From Candidatus Kuenenia stuttgartensis (GTDB lineage: Bacteria; Planctomycetota; Planctomycetia; Gemmatales; Gemmataceae), in NCBI GenBank assembly GCA_945875585.1, contig CAMCLK010000001.1, forward strand, positions 104,657 to 168,656: DNA of 64,000 nucleotides, read 5' to 3'. Shown here piece after piece: positions 36,413-45,806 of this stretch (position 1 is the first letter of the stretch; each line of letters begins with the position of its first letter). The notes under the pieces are model-generated. The model was given only the letters and a program-made list of their open reading frames with translations. It did not search any database and was not told the origin of the DNA. A program made the position numbers and the translations under genes.

Positions 36413-37873
36413 ATGAATCTGTCGGTGCTATCTGCTGTATTGGTATCAGCCCTTTGCGGAACAGAAACGGTCAGCCGGCCCAATATTGTTTGGATTATTG
36501 TCGATGATATGTCCGCTCATTTCTCGTGCTATGGCGAGAAAACGATTCGCACCCCGCATGTTGACGATCTTGCCGCGCAGGGAACGCGGTTTGCCAAGGC
36601 ATTTGTCACGGCACCGGTCTGCTCGCCGTGCCGCTCGGCGTTGATAACCGGATGCTACCAAACCACCATTGGAGCTCACAATCATCGCAGTGGACGGGGC
36701 GAAATCAAAATCAATCTGCCGGGGCAGGTGGTTCCCGCACCGGTGCTGTTCCGGCAGGCCGGATACTACACATGTATCGGCGGGTTTGGCGCCTCGGGAA
36801 AGAGATTGGGAAAAACCGATTACAATTTTGAATGGCCCAAGGAGATGTATGACAGTAACGATTGGGCAGGCCGCAAACCTGATCAGCCGTTCTTCATGCA
36901 GGTGCAACTCCATGGCGGGAAGTACCGCGGGCAGGGGCCAAGCAAGGCTTGGCAAAACCGCGTCCGTCAGGAGTTTGGTGCCAACACATCGCCCGAAAGC
37001 GTGGTTCTGCCCCCGTACTATCCACGCGATCCGGTGATTCTGCAGGATTGGGCCGATTACCTCGATTGCTGCCGGCAGACAGACAAGGAAGTGGGCGACG
37101 TGATGGCTCGCCTTAAAAAAGAACGGTTGCTCGATAACACCATTGTGTTTTTCATGACCGATCATGGAATCAGTCATGCCCGTGGCAAGCAGTTCCTCTA
37201 CGACGAAGGTACACATGTCCCGCTGGTGGTTTCTGGTCCTGGCGTGCCCAAGGGCAGTGTGCGTTCCGATCTGGTGGAACACATTGATCTTGCGGCCATT
37301 TCGTTATCGCTGGCGGGAATTGGTGTGCCAGCGTGGATGCAGGGGCGTGATATTCTTGCAGGTAATTACCAAAAACGTGATGCTGTTTTTGCCGCCCGCG
37401 ACAGGTGTGATGAAACCATGGAGCACCTGCGTTCTGTTCGCACCGAGCGATACAAATACATCCGCAACTACATGCCGTTTCGGCCGCATCTTCAGCCCTG
37501 CCGGTACAAGGACGAAAAAGTCATAGTCCAGAAACTTCGGGAGCTGCACGCTGCGGGCACCCTTGAACCTTTGGCCGAGAAATTGCTGTTCGCTCCCCGC
37601 AGGCCAGAAGAGGAACTTTACGACCTGCAGAACGATCCTTTTGAAGTCAATAATTTGGCCAATGACCCGCTATTGAAAGAAACGCTGATTTCGATGCGCA
37701 AACGGTTGGCAGATTGGGAAGAGCGTACAGGCGACAAGGGGCGTCAACCAGAGTCGATGGCGATGTACGATTCCGATATGAAGGAATATCTTTCGACGGG
37801 TGGAAAAGCCGTGCTTGATGAGTTGAAGCGCAACATTGAATTGAACAAAAAATGGGCAGCCGAAGGGAAGTAG
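36413..37873 (+). CDS. Sulfatase, exported
   Basis: A 486-residue sulfatase with a short signal peptide (LSAVLVSALCGTETV). The active domain begins RPNIVWIIVDDMSAHFSCYG (Asp31/32), with VCSPCRSALITG giving Cys70 in CxPxR context, then FFMTDHGISHARGKQFLYDEG and the tail RPEEELYDLQNDPFEVNNLA. The start at 36413 follows GAGG; the open frame 24 codons upstream overlaps the preceding sulfatase and is rejected. It is the last gene of the operon. It differs enough from the other two sulfatases that a different substrate is likely. Confidence 0.93.
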   Translation: MNLSVLSAVLVSALCGTETVSRPNIVWIIVDDMSAHFSCYGEKTIRTPHVDDLAAQGTRFAKAFVTAPVCSPCRSALITGCYQTTIGAHNHRSGRGEIKINLPGQVVPAPVLFRQAGYYTCIGGFGASGKRLGKTDYNFEWPKEMYDSNDWAGRKPDQPFFMQVQLHGGKYRGQGPSKAWQNRVRQEFGANTSPESVVLPPYYPRDPVILQDWADYLDCCRQTDKEVGDVMARLKKERLLDNTIVFFMTDHGISHARGKQFLYDEGTHVPLVVSGPGVPKGSVRSDLVEHIDLAAISLSLAGIGVPAWMQGRDILAGNYQKRDAVFAARDRCDETMEHLRSVRTERYKYIRNYMPFRPHLQPCRYKDEKVIVQKLRELHAAGTLEPLAEKLLFAPRRPEEELYDLQNDPFEVNNLANDPLLKETLISMRKRLADWEERTGDKGRQPESMAMYDSDMKEYLSTGGKAVLDELKRNIELNKKWAAEGK

Positions 37874-38035
37874 GGGTGTAAGCCCGAATGTTTGTTTATG
37901 CGATCACCTGACGCAACAAAGCAAGCCCTGACAGAGCGAGATAATCATCGAATAATTGAGAAAGACAGATTTGTTTCGATGAATTCGAAGGCCATATTTA
38001 TAGCTATTAACAGTGCATTTGTGGTAATTGCTGGG

Positions 38036-38084
38036 AAAAAATCTGGTTCTGACTGCTCGACGTAAAATGAGCAGTCAGAACCAG
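38036..38084 (-). terminator. Rho-independent terminator of the peroxidase gene
   Basis: CTGGTTCTGACTGCTC (38043-38058) and GAGCAGTCAGAACCAG (38069-38084) form a perfect 16-base-pair stem with a ten-base loop. Read on the minus strand it is followed by A then T6, so it ends leftward transcription from the peroxidase gene, whose stop is 34 bases away. On the plus strand no T-run follows. Confidence 0.88.
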
Positions 38085-38117
38085 TTAAAGTGATGTTTAC
38101 TAACCTAAACTGTGAAA

Positions 38118-40190
38118 TCAGATACGTGGTCCAACATTTCCCAGTTTCTCGCCCTTCAGCAAGGCGCCAACGATTTCATTGAAGGCCACCGATGCGTGCA
38201 TGTCCACTGCCGGGCCTGTGGCAGGTGCCGTGAGTGGTTTGGCAACAGGTGGGGCGCCAGCGGGAGGGGCTGGAGGTGCCGGGGGCGTGGCAGTTCCATT
38301 GGATGGCATGGCAATATTAACTGGCGGGAGCGCATCGCCCTTGGTAATGGTAACGGTTGAGCCATTGACAACAGTGCCAGAAGCCATCAGCACTCTTAAT
38401 TGAAAGGTTCCCAGACCAAGGCCTTCGTTCACACCAAATCGATACTGCCCCTGAGGATTGGTGGTTGTTGTCGCCACAACGACACCAGTTTCTGTATTCA
38501 CCAACTGAACAGTTTGCTTGGCTAGAACTACTTCGCCCTTCGTGAGTTTGCCGTCCTTGTTTTTGTCTACAAATACCACACCTTTAACTTCTGGATTGAA
38601 GATAAATGCTGTTGATTGAATATTGGTGAGGCCTGTATTCGCAAGTATCAATTTCGACAAGGTTGTCCCATTGAGGGCCTTCAAGTCGTTACCCTTGAAT
38701 GTGTTCTGATACCAGAACCTGTCGCCATCACGAACTCTGGTGAATTGATCCACCATGATGGCCTTGGCCATAGCGCCAACACTCGCACCGGGAAGGTGTT
38801 TCTCAGCCATGACGCCAACCCATAGGTCGATATTGTTGACTGAACCGTAGAGTTGCTCCAATTTGGTTTGAACGGCCACGTCGTTGGTGATCTGCGCGAA
38901 ATTTGTCACCTTTGGCAAACCGTAAGCAGCGCGTGTGGTGTTGTAATCGTTCAGGCCGTGATCACGTCCACGTTGGATATTCAAGCTGGCCAGATCGAGT
39001 CCACCTTGTCCGGGTGCACCGAACAGGAAGTTTCTCAGTTCATCGACAACCTTCACATCCATTTCCTGAGTGAGGTCCGAAACCAGATACTTCAGAAGAG
39101 GTTCTATGCCATGTGTTGCAACAATGGTTGGGTTGAAGAAAGCTTCAGCCAATGAAACAGGTTCTGCAATTTCATTGCCGTTATTGTCGAGGAATTCGAT
39201 GTCGCTGCCCACAATGCTGTGGCCAAAGCGGAAACCTGCCGTGGCAAATTCATTGGCGATGGCTGGATTCACGTTGGGCTTGTAGCCGCTGTAGGCTTTG
39301 AGCGGGTTGGCCCCCATCAACGAGGGCAACCATTCGTTCACAGTAATGGCTTGCACTTCACCAATAACCCAAGCGCGTGCTGCCTGAAACACCTTTTCAT
39401 CGTTCCAAGTGGGGTTTGCCAAGGCTATGCGGGCGGCGGTGCGATTGTGTTCGCGGACAAACAGGGTTTGCAGACTGGTTAATTCTGGGTTTTCGCCCAC
39501 ACGCACGTCGCCTGCAAGAAAGTTGCCAGCCGCATCGGTAGGCAGCAGGTTACCCGCGCTGGTTTTCATCTGGCCGCCTTGCATGGTGCGCAGCGATGCC
39601 GCCGTTGTGGCATCTGATCCGTAGATCATCGAACCATCCAGCCAAGCCGTGATGGCGTTGACCTGTTGGCGCGGATTGCTGGTGCTAGTACCAGTTGCAG
39701 CATCAAAAACAGACCGTTTCATGGAGATAGTTTTAGTGCCTGTTCCGAGTGGATCGAATGAGGAATCTCCCGTTGGCACTGCGATTGGCAGAGATTCGGT
39801 GGTGCCCGAAACTGTCAGATCGAGATCGTGGTCGATAAACTGGCCCCAAGCATAAACCATGGCGCTCATCATGCGGTCGTTGACAACACTTTCGCCTTGC
39901 TGGTCGTGGATACCGTTACTGATAACCCGGGCACTTGGTCGGTCGGCACCTGCAGGGCTGGAAACGCCATCGCCATAGGCTGCAGCGGCGATACGAATGT
40001 AGTCGGTACCGTTTTGCCCCCACGATGCGTGAGCCAGATTGTTGCCGCTGCCGTCAATCGAACGGATCGCCGGCGCCGTCACAACAGCAGGGACCGCGCG
40101 TTCTTCAAGTGCCAACAGTTCCGGCTGAATGCGGACAGACTTGCTGGAATACTTGAAGAAGGAAAGAGGCAGTGAAGGAAACTTGAACAT
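38118..40190 (-). CDS. Animal-type heme peroxidase, secreted
   Basis: A 690-residue secreted protein. The N-terminus carries LLALEERAVPA, the planctomycete LExRxxPA export motif. The heme-peroxidase domain spans about residues 40-540: WGQFIDHDLD (distal His121), LFVREHNR (catalytic Arg246) and AGFRFGHSIVG (proximal His324), then NIQRGRDHGLNDYN. After it comes an SdrD-B-like domain with a calcium-loop-like DKNKDGKLTKGE, and a proline/alanine-rich tail. It uses H2O2 outside the cell. It is divergent from a copper amine oxidase, an H2O2-producing enzyme type. GGAAG precedes the ATG. Confidence 0.93.
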   Translation of the reverse strand: MFKFPSLPLSFFKYSSKSVRIQPELLALEERAVPAVVTAPAIRSIDGSGNNLAHASWGQNGTDYIRIAAAAYGDGVSSPAGADRPSARVISNGIHDQQGESVVNDRMMSAMVYAWGQFIDHDLDLTVSGTTESLPIAVPTGDSSFDPLGTGTKTISMKRSVFDAATGTSTSNPRQQVNAITAWLDGSMIYGSDATTAASLRTMQGGQMKTSAGNLLPTDAAGNFLAGDVRVGENPELTSLQTLFVREHNRTAARIALANPTWNDEKVFQAARAWVIGEVQAITVNEWLPSLMGANPLKAYSGYKPNVNPAIANEFATAGFRFGHSIVGSDIEFLDNNGNEIAEPVSLAEAFFNPTIVATHGIEPLLKYLVSDLTQEMDVKVVDELRNFLFGAPGQGGLDLASLNIQRGRDHGLNDYNTTRAAYGLPKVTNFAQITNDVAVQTKLEQLYGSVNNIDLWVGVMAEKHLPGASVGAMAKAIMVDQFTRVRDGDRFWYQNTFKGNDLKALNGTTLSKLILANTGLTNIQSTAFIFNPEVKGVVFVDKNKDGKLTKGEVVLAKQTVQLVNTETGVVVATTTTNPQGQYRFGVNEGLGLGTFQLRVLMASGTVVNGSTVTITKGDALPPVNIAMPSNGTATPPAPPAPPAGAPPVAKPLTAPATGPAVDMHASVAFNEIVGALLKGEKLGNVGPRI

Positions 40191-40407
40191 GATCGGACTT
40201 CCTTAAAAGATGTGGGCGGAAGCTTTTTGCCACCGGCTTCGATGGAACCGTAGGTCAGGAATTGACCCTGTCAAAAAAGATTGCAATTTTCAGGAATGAA
40301 TCAGTTGTTCCACAAACTCTAGTCTTGCAAGCAGTTGCAAAAAACATGGCGGCGGAAGTGGGCTTGAGTACCATAAGCTTACCCTCCCGCATCGAACTCA
40401 GGGGACC

Positions 40408-42327
40408 ATGTTGACTCACATACACCCGCTTGAACCCCTTTCTGCTGGGGAAGTACGGCAAGCTGTTGCCATTCTGCAAAATTCTGGCCATGTGAATTCC
40501 ACCACACGCTTCGTATCGGTCAGTTTGAAGGAACCGCCAAAAGCCTGCATTTATGGTGACATCCAGACTGATCAGATTGACCGCGATGCTTTTGCAGTCT
40601 TATTTGACAATGCCACGAACGCCTGCCACGAAGCCGTTGTTTCCTTGAAGGAAAACCGATTGGTTTCGTGGAAGCATATTCCCGGCGTGCAACCCACCAT
40701 GACCGCTGACGAGCAGGTGGAATGCGAACAGGCGGTGCTGGCCAGTCCAGAATTCAAAGCCGCGCTCAAGCGGCAATTTGGCACCGACGACACCTCGTTG
40801 GTGATGGTCGATATCTGGAGCGCGGGCAACTATGGCGCGCCGGAGGAAAGCACTCGCCGCATGGCTCGGCCATTGTGCTTCATGCGCGCCGACCCTACTG
40901 ATAATGGTTACGCCCGTCCCATTGAGGGCATCCGCCCCGTGGTGGACCTGAACGAAATGCGCGTGATACGGGTGGAAGAGTATGGACATTGGCCATTACC
41001 ACCCTTGCCAGGCAACTATGCCTCGAGCCGCGTTCCAGAAAAGCGTCCGGCTATTAAGCCGTTGGAAATCACGCAACCGGAAGGGCCAAGCTTTCAGGTG
41101 GAAGGGCGTGTGGTTCGCTGGCAAAACTGGAGTCTCGTTGTCGGATTCAATGCCCGTGAAGGACTCACCCTGCACGACATCCGTTACAACGATGGCGGCA
41201 AGGAGCGATCCATTCTGTACCGGGCATCACTAACAGAAATGGTGGTTCCCTATGGCGATCCGTCGGCAACGCAGTTTCGCAAGAATGCCTTCGATGTCGG
41301 CGAATACGGTATGGGTATGTGCGCCAATAGCCTTGAACTCGGGTGCGACTGCTTGGGGCTCATCCACTATTTCGATGCCGACCTGACAACCAGTCGGGGC
41401 GAGCCGCTCACGATCAAGAATGCCATCTGCATGCATGAGGAGGATTATGGCATTCTGTGGAAACACACCGACCGCCGACTGCCTGAAACGCCGGAAGTGC
41501 GCCGATCTCGTCGTTTGGTTATCAGCAGTGTTTCCACTGTTGAAAACTACGAATATGGCTTTTTTTGGCACTTGTATCAAGATGGCAATATTCAGCTCGA
41601 ACTGAAGCTGACGGGAATCCTGTCGTTGGGAACACTCCAGCCAGGTGAAACATCAAAATATGGCGCCATGATCGCGCCGCAGCTTTATGCTCCGGTTCAC
41701 CAGCATTTCTTCAATGTCCGTCTCGACTTTGCCGTCGATGGAACCAACAACTCCGTGCAGCGCGTCGATGTGGTGCAAGACGAGCCTGGACCAGCCAATC
41801 CCCATGGCAACGCCTTCTCGGCGCAGGCAACCACACTGAAAACAGAAAAAGAGGCACGCGATCACCTGAACCTGCAAACGGCCCGCACATGGAAAGTGGT
41901 GAACCCCAATGTGCGCAACGCTCTCGGTTCTCCGGTGGGTTACAAGTTCTTGCCCATGGACAATTCATTCCCCATGGCCCAACCCAGTGCTTGGTGGCGC
42001 AAACGCGCTGGTTTTGTTGATTACCACGTATGGGTGACGCCCTTTGACGAAACCGAGCAGTTCGCTGCGGGCGATTATCCCAATCAAAGTCAGGGCGGAG
42101 ACGGGCTTACGAAATGGACCGAGCAAGATCGACCCATTGAAAACACCGACCTGGTATTCTGGTACACCTTCGGACACACCCATATCCCCAGGCCCGAGGA
42201 TTATCCAGTTATGCCCACGGCATACATCGGGTTCCTGCTCAAACCCAACGGTTTCTTCACCATGAATCCAGCCAACGATGTGCCACCATCACCCGGCAAG
42301 GCACCCAAGGGAGGTTGCTGTCACTGA
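40408..42327 (+). CDS. Copper amine oxidase
   Basis: A 639-residue quinoprotein amine oxidase. The Tyr that becomes topaquinone is Tyr381 in STVENYEYGFFW. The catalytic-base Asp is Asp296 in NAFDVGEYGMG. Copper ligands are His431 and His433 in HQHFFNV and a His in GHTHIPRPEDYPVMP. Numbering closely follows Arthrobacter globiformis phenylethylamine oxidase. It oxidises primary amines to aldehyde, NH3 and H2O2. No signal peptide is visible, so it is probably cytoplasmic. The C-terminus ends GGCCH, an unusual Cys pair. The 3' end overlaps the convergent acyltransferase by seven bases. Confidence 0.95.
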   Translation: MLTHIHPLEPLSAGEVRQAVAILQNSGHVNSTTRFVSVSLKEPPKACIYGDIQTDQIDRDAFAVLFDNATNACHEAVVSLKENRLVSWKHIPGVQPTMTADEQVECEQAVLASPEFKAALKRQFGTDDTSLVMVDIWSAGNYGAPEESTRRMARPLCFMRADPTDNGYARPIEGIRPVVDLNEMRVIRVEEYGHWPLPPLPGNYASSRVPEKRPAIKPLEITQPEGPSFQVEGRVVRWQNWSLVVGFNAREGLTLHDIRYNDGGKERSILYRASLTEMVVPYGDPSATQFRKNAFDVGEYGMGMCANSLELGCDCLGLIHYFDADLTTSRGEPLTIKNAICMHEEDYGILWKHTDRRLPETPEVRRSRRLVISSVSTVENYEYGFFWHLYQDGNIQLELKLTGILSLGTLQPGETSKYGAMIAPQLYAPVHQHFFNVRLDFAVDGTNNSVQRVDVVQDEPGPANPHGNAFSAQATTLKTEKEARDHLNLQTARTWKVVNPNVRNALGSPVGYKFLPMDNSFPMAQPSAWWRKRAGFVDYHVWVTPFDETEQFAAGDYPNQSQGGDGLTKWTEQDRPIENTDLVFWYTFGHTHIPRPEDYPVMPTAYIGFLLKPNGFFTMNPANDVPPSPGKAPKGGCCH

Positions 42328-44072
42328 CCAGCGGCGGGAGCAGGCCCGGAAACCACGAGTTGTTTTCTGGGCCCGTTCAACAAAAGACCCAGCCACGTGT
42401 GCCTCACCAACAGTTGATAGGATATCAGTAATAATCCGGTAATCACGACAACAATCAGCAGGAATTTCATTAGTGCCGGCATCTGCCAATCGCAAACCAA
42501 TGCCTGCGCGGCAATCACCAGTGGCAAGTGCGCGATGTAAAGCCAGTACGACGCGTCTGAAAAATACCGTATCGACTTGTTCTCAAAATTCATAAAAGCA
42601 TGGAAAAGGCCGATCAAGCCGATGATCATCAGCCAAGTGTAAAGTGTCTGGGCTGGTAAATTGATGGTTGGCTGGTTCAGCGTGTTCAATCCCACGGGCA
42701 GAAGGATGCCCAATGCCACCGGCAGCATCAGCCACCAGCCACGGCCTAATACGGCATTTCTATCGTTCATGCCAAAGTAATATGCTCCAAACATAAAAAA
42801 GATCCCGTAATAAGCCAGCATGTGTGGTTTGGGAAGAATGCCCATGGAAGTGTCCGGACCGAAAATCCCGTCATTGGTACCACCAAACGGGTTGTAACCC
42901 ATGAACCATGTTGGAATAACAGTCAGTACCACGGTTATCGGCAATGCAACCAGCATCGGAAATCCCGACACTGGAACAACTCTGCGCAGCAAACCCATGG
43001 TGCCTGCCAATATCGCGTAGGCAGGTACAAGCCACGACAGGAACCACAAAAACCACAGATGGCCGAATGTGGCATCATCGAACAGGCGGATCTTCCAATC
43101 TCCCCAGACGACGGTGAACTGTTCCGACGAAATCCATCGGTAATAACTCTTCATCCAATTCGGTGTTGGAGGTAAATTGGGAGCTTCAACCTTTGGCTTG
43201 GCGGCGTCTGCCTCTTTGGGTTTGAACATCGACTTGAATGCATCGCTTGCGATACGCGCGCCCAGAAACGCGCGCACCTCGTTGCGCCCCTCTTGCAGTT
43301 TATCCCAGTCGGTAAGCGGTTTGCCGATTCCCAGCCTCAAGATAAGTGTGGTCAAATCGCGATCGGCAAAGGTTGCCAAAAGCGGGGTGATGCCCCGTTT
43401 GTCTGATCTGCCACAATCTCCGCCCCGGTTGGCCAGTAATTTTACAAGATCAAGCCGGCCAAGAAAGGCGGCGGTATGCAAGGCTGTGTTCCCATCACCG
43501 GTGGTTGCGTTTACTTGGGCTCCACGATCCAGCAGCAATCGGGTCACTGGCTCTGCGCCGCTCATAACCGCCCAGCCCAGTGGTGGTAGTTTCAGCCGGG
43601 TGTCTGGTTCTTGGATATCAGCACCCGCGTCGAGAAGCGCGGCCATTCGGATTTCATCAGCGCTTAGCACAGATGCGATGAGAGGTGTGCTGGGGTGGCT
43701 CACATTCCACTGAACTGCCCAATCGGTTACTCGGTGGTTGAGCTGGATTATGGTGGCAAGACCAATCAAGCATGGAATTGTGATGCGCATCGCTCGGTTT
43801 TTCAGCATTCCCATCCAGCCATATCGAGCCAGAAGTAAGGCCGTGAAATAACCGCTGACCAGAAAAAACAACTGCATCCGAAAACCATGGATACCGGCAA
43901 AGAACCAGTAAAAGGCCTCATTTTGCCGTGAATCGACCACCAGCCACGGTTTGCCTGAAAACGATAACGCCACGTGCAGGCCAATTCCCAAAAGCATGGC
44001 AAATGCGCGCAAGGCATCGATATCGTAACGTCTGTCTGCTTTGAGTTTTGGAAGCTCAACGGTTGGTTGCAT
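42321..44072 (-). CDS. Acyltransferase-3 family membrane protein with inserted ankyrin repeats
   Basis: A 583-residue protein. Residues ~15-115 are the start of an acyltransferase-3/OpgC-type membrane domain: RYDIDALRAFAMLLGIGLHV, then RMQLFFLVSGYFTALLL. Residues ~127-245 are three to four ankyrin repeats, for example GDGNTALHTAAFLGRLDLVK and KRGITPLLATFADRD. A charged linker (~255-305, KPKEADAAKPK) leads back to the membrane domain (~335-570: HLWFLWFLSWLVPAYA, ASYWLYIAHLPLV). The membrane enzyme is thus split by a soluble repeat domain. Such enzymes acylate glycans or lipids; the acceptor is unknown. Confidence 0.88.
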   Translation of the reverse strand: MQPTVELPKLKADRRYDIDALRAFAMLLGIGLHVALSFSGKPWLVVDSRQNEAFYWFFAGIHGFRMQLFFLVSGYFTALLLARYGWMGMLKNRAMRITIPCLIGLATIIQLNHRVTDWAVQWNVSHPSTPLIASVLSADEIRMAALLDAGADIQEPDTRLKLPPLGWAVMSGAEPVTRLLLDRGAQVNATTGDGNTALHTAAFLGRLDLVKLLANRGGDCGRSDKRGITPLLATFADRDLTTLILRLGIGKPLTDWDKLQEGRNEVRAFLGARIASDAFKSMFKPKEADAAKPKVEAPNLPPTPNWMKSYYRWISSEQFTVVWGDWKIRLFDDATFGHLWFLWFLSWLVPAYAILAGTMGLLRRVVPVSGFPMLVALPITVVLTVIPTWFMGYNPFGGTNDGIFGPDTSMGILPKPHMLAYYGIFFMFGAYYFGMNDRNAVLGRGWWLMLPVALGILLPVGLNTLNQPTINLPAQTLYTWLMIIGLIGLFHAFMNFENKSIRYFSDASYWLYIAHLPLVIAAQALVCDWQMPALMKFLLIVVVITGLLLISYQLLVRHTWLGLLLNGPRKQLVVSGPAPAAGQ

Positions 44073-44125
44073 GGCTAGCCTTTCGCATTTCCAAGCGCGG
44101 ATTCTGTTTGTTTACCTTGGAGAAC

Positions 44126-44671
44126 CTAGTCTGGTTTCACACAAATAAGCGCATTGCGCCAAGCGTTCAATTTCCCCTCGAAATCCAAACCCGCATGTGC
44201 CGGGCTGGTAGAAGGCAATCGGACCGCGGGGATGGCGGCGTGTTTTGAATCCAAGGTTGGCAGCACGTGGCGAATGTAGGTTTGCTCGGCAGTGGAACCG
44301 TTGAAAACAATTTTTCCAATAGCGGGACACTGTTCAAACAGCGTTTTGAAGTCATTGGCCACTATCGAATGGGAGACAATATCGGAATCGAGGCTACCTT
44401 GCCTGACGCATGCCTTCAAGACATCCCAAACGGCCAAGCCCTGATTTAGCAAAGCGGTTGTGCGGTGTGAGTACGGGAGTGATTCATCAATGCCAAAAAT
44501 CCCGCGCATTATGCGCCAGAACGCGTTGCGCGGGTGGGCATAATATTGACCAGCAGACAGCGATGCAATTCCAGGCATCGATCCAAGAATCAACACATGA
44601 GCGGACCCGTTGAATAGTGGTGGAAAACTTTCAACAGGCTGGCCATATCCGGATTCGACATCACGACGCAT
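44126..44671 (-). CDS. DNA-deoxyinosine glycosylase (uracil-DNA-glycosylase family 6)
   Basis: A 181-residue DNA repair enzyme of the UDG superfamily, family 6 (HDG). The first motif is ILGSMPGIASLSAGQYYAHP followed by RNAFW, with the Asn and Tyr residues typical of hypoxanthine glycosylases, and the second motif is RLPSTSPAHA. It should remove hypoxanthine from deaminated adenine in DNA. It is 53 bases downstream of the acyltransferase start and leftward; the 87 bases before it hold nothing recognisable. Confidence 0.9.
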   Translation of the reverse strand: MRRDVESGYGQPVESFPPLFNGSAHVLILGSMPGIASLSAGQYYAHPRNAFWRIMRGIFGIDESLPYSHRTTALLNQGLAVWDVLKACVRQGSLDSDIVSHSIVANDFKTLFEQCPAIGKIVFNGSTAEQTYIRHVLPTLDSKHAAIPAVRLPSTSPAHAGLDFEGKLNAWRNALICVKPD

Positions 44672-44758
44672 ATCTCACCTGACAATATTGGCAACAATGA
44701 GCGGCGATTCATGGCCAAACCGTCCTCTGTAGCCACTTGCGCGAATGTCTGAGAAATC

Positions 44759-45757
44759 TTAATTCAGCAGGCCCAGGCTTCCGGGCGCGGCCATAGGCGC
44801 TTTGCCAGCGACAATCATATTGAACAGCAGAAGGCAGGTATTGGGCTTCGATGGATCGACAACGCGCGCGAAAATGAAATTGATCGGATTGACCTGGTGA
44901 GAAAGATCTGGCGAGCACACCGCGAGGCTTTTGCCACCATCAGGGTACGTCAGCGTGCGCCATTCCCAACCCTTGGCCTCGCACAGCATCTGCCCCCATA
45001 GCAAGCCAAGGTCAATGGCCATGGTATCCGGGTCGCAACTTTCATGTTCCGCTGGCTCGCGCATCGCGTCGACACGCGCCTGAATTGCAGCCACCACGGT
45101 CGCTGGCTTGATTGTTTTTTTAATGCTGAGACTGGAAACGGCCCGCTCAGACGCTTCAGCAATTTCACTGACCATCGCCTTGGTCAATTTGCGCGTGCGA
45201 ATCCTGTCGGCTGCCGCTATAGGCTTGGGAACCTGAACGGGGAAATCGGCAACCCATTGGGCAGGTGCGATTCTCAGTCCATCATGCACGCTTTTGAGCA
45301 ATGGATGATCGAGCATAGTCCCCGAGCTGCTCATCAGCCTGATCAGGATACCGCGCTTAGGCGACTGATAAATATGCACAATGTCGCGGCCTGAGCGCGC
45401 GAAACCATCGTGCATCCAGCCTTGGGGTGGATCCTGAATGGCCAGCATATCCGGATTGAACGACACTTTTTCAGGCAACCGCGCGCGCTTCACACGCCCT
45501 TCGCCATACCACGCCACAATGCGGTCGAATTCCGCTTTTCCCCGGGGGAACTGGAACATGTGAATGGCCACCATCGAGGTGCCTGCCCATGGGGCCGGAA
45601 GATCGGCTGAAAGCCTGAGGGTGATCTCGCCCGGACCCGCCGTGGCAAACCCGTCTGAAAGGGGCAGCAGATCCGCCCCTACCAAATGAATCAGGCCAAA
45701 ACGGATCTCTGGTTCAAATTTAGCCGTGGCGAAATCCATTTCCAGATCTTTGGCCAT
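44759..45757 (-). CDS. Protein of unknown function
   Basis: A 332-residue protein without signal peptide or membrane helices; I do not recognise a family. The N-terminal half looks beta-rich (GEITLRLSADLPAPWAGTSM). A DIVHIYQSPKRGILIRLMSS stretch follows, and the C-terminal half (from about residue 235) includes LGLLWGQMLCEAKGWEWRTL, then VNPINFIFARVVDPSKPNTC. That last part recalls DUF3806-like domains, but I cannot confirm this. It lies 49 bases downstream of cysNC on the same strand and may share its message. Confidence 0.75.
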   Translation of the reverse strand: MAKDLEMDFATAKFEPEIRFGLIHLVGADLLPLSDGFATAGPGEITLRLSADLPAPWAGTSMVAIHMFQFPRGKAEFDRIVAWYGEGRVKRARLPEKVSFNPDMLAIQDPPQGWMHDGFARSGRDIVHIYQSPKRGILIRLMSSSGTMLDHPLLKSVHDGLRIAPAQWVADFPVQVPKPIAAADRIRTRKLTKAMVSEIAEASERAVSSLSIKKTIKPATVVAAIQARVDAMREPAEHESCDPDTMAIDLGLLWGQMLCEAKGWEWRTLTYPDGGKSLAVCSPDLSHQVNPINFIFARVVDPSKPNTCLLLFNMIVAGKAPMAAPGSLGLLN

Positions 45758-45806
45758 CTGCTTGCTCCCGATTGAATACGCGACTATTTCTGAGCCAACG
45801 AAGGGC

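Noticed and set aside
36446..37282. 278-codon minus-strand frame within the third sulfatase
   Set aside because: It is antisense to intact sulfatase motifs, so is a shadow.
40261..40290. TTGACC plus AT-rich promoter candidate before the amine oxidase
   Set aside because: The box 17 bases downstream is AATTTT, too poor a -10 to claim.
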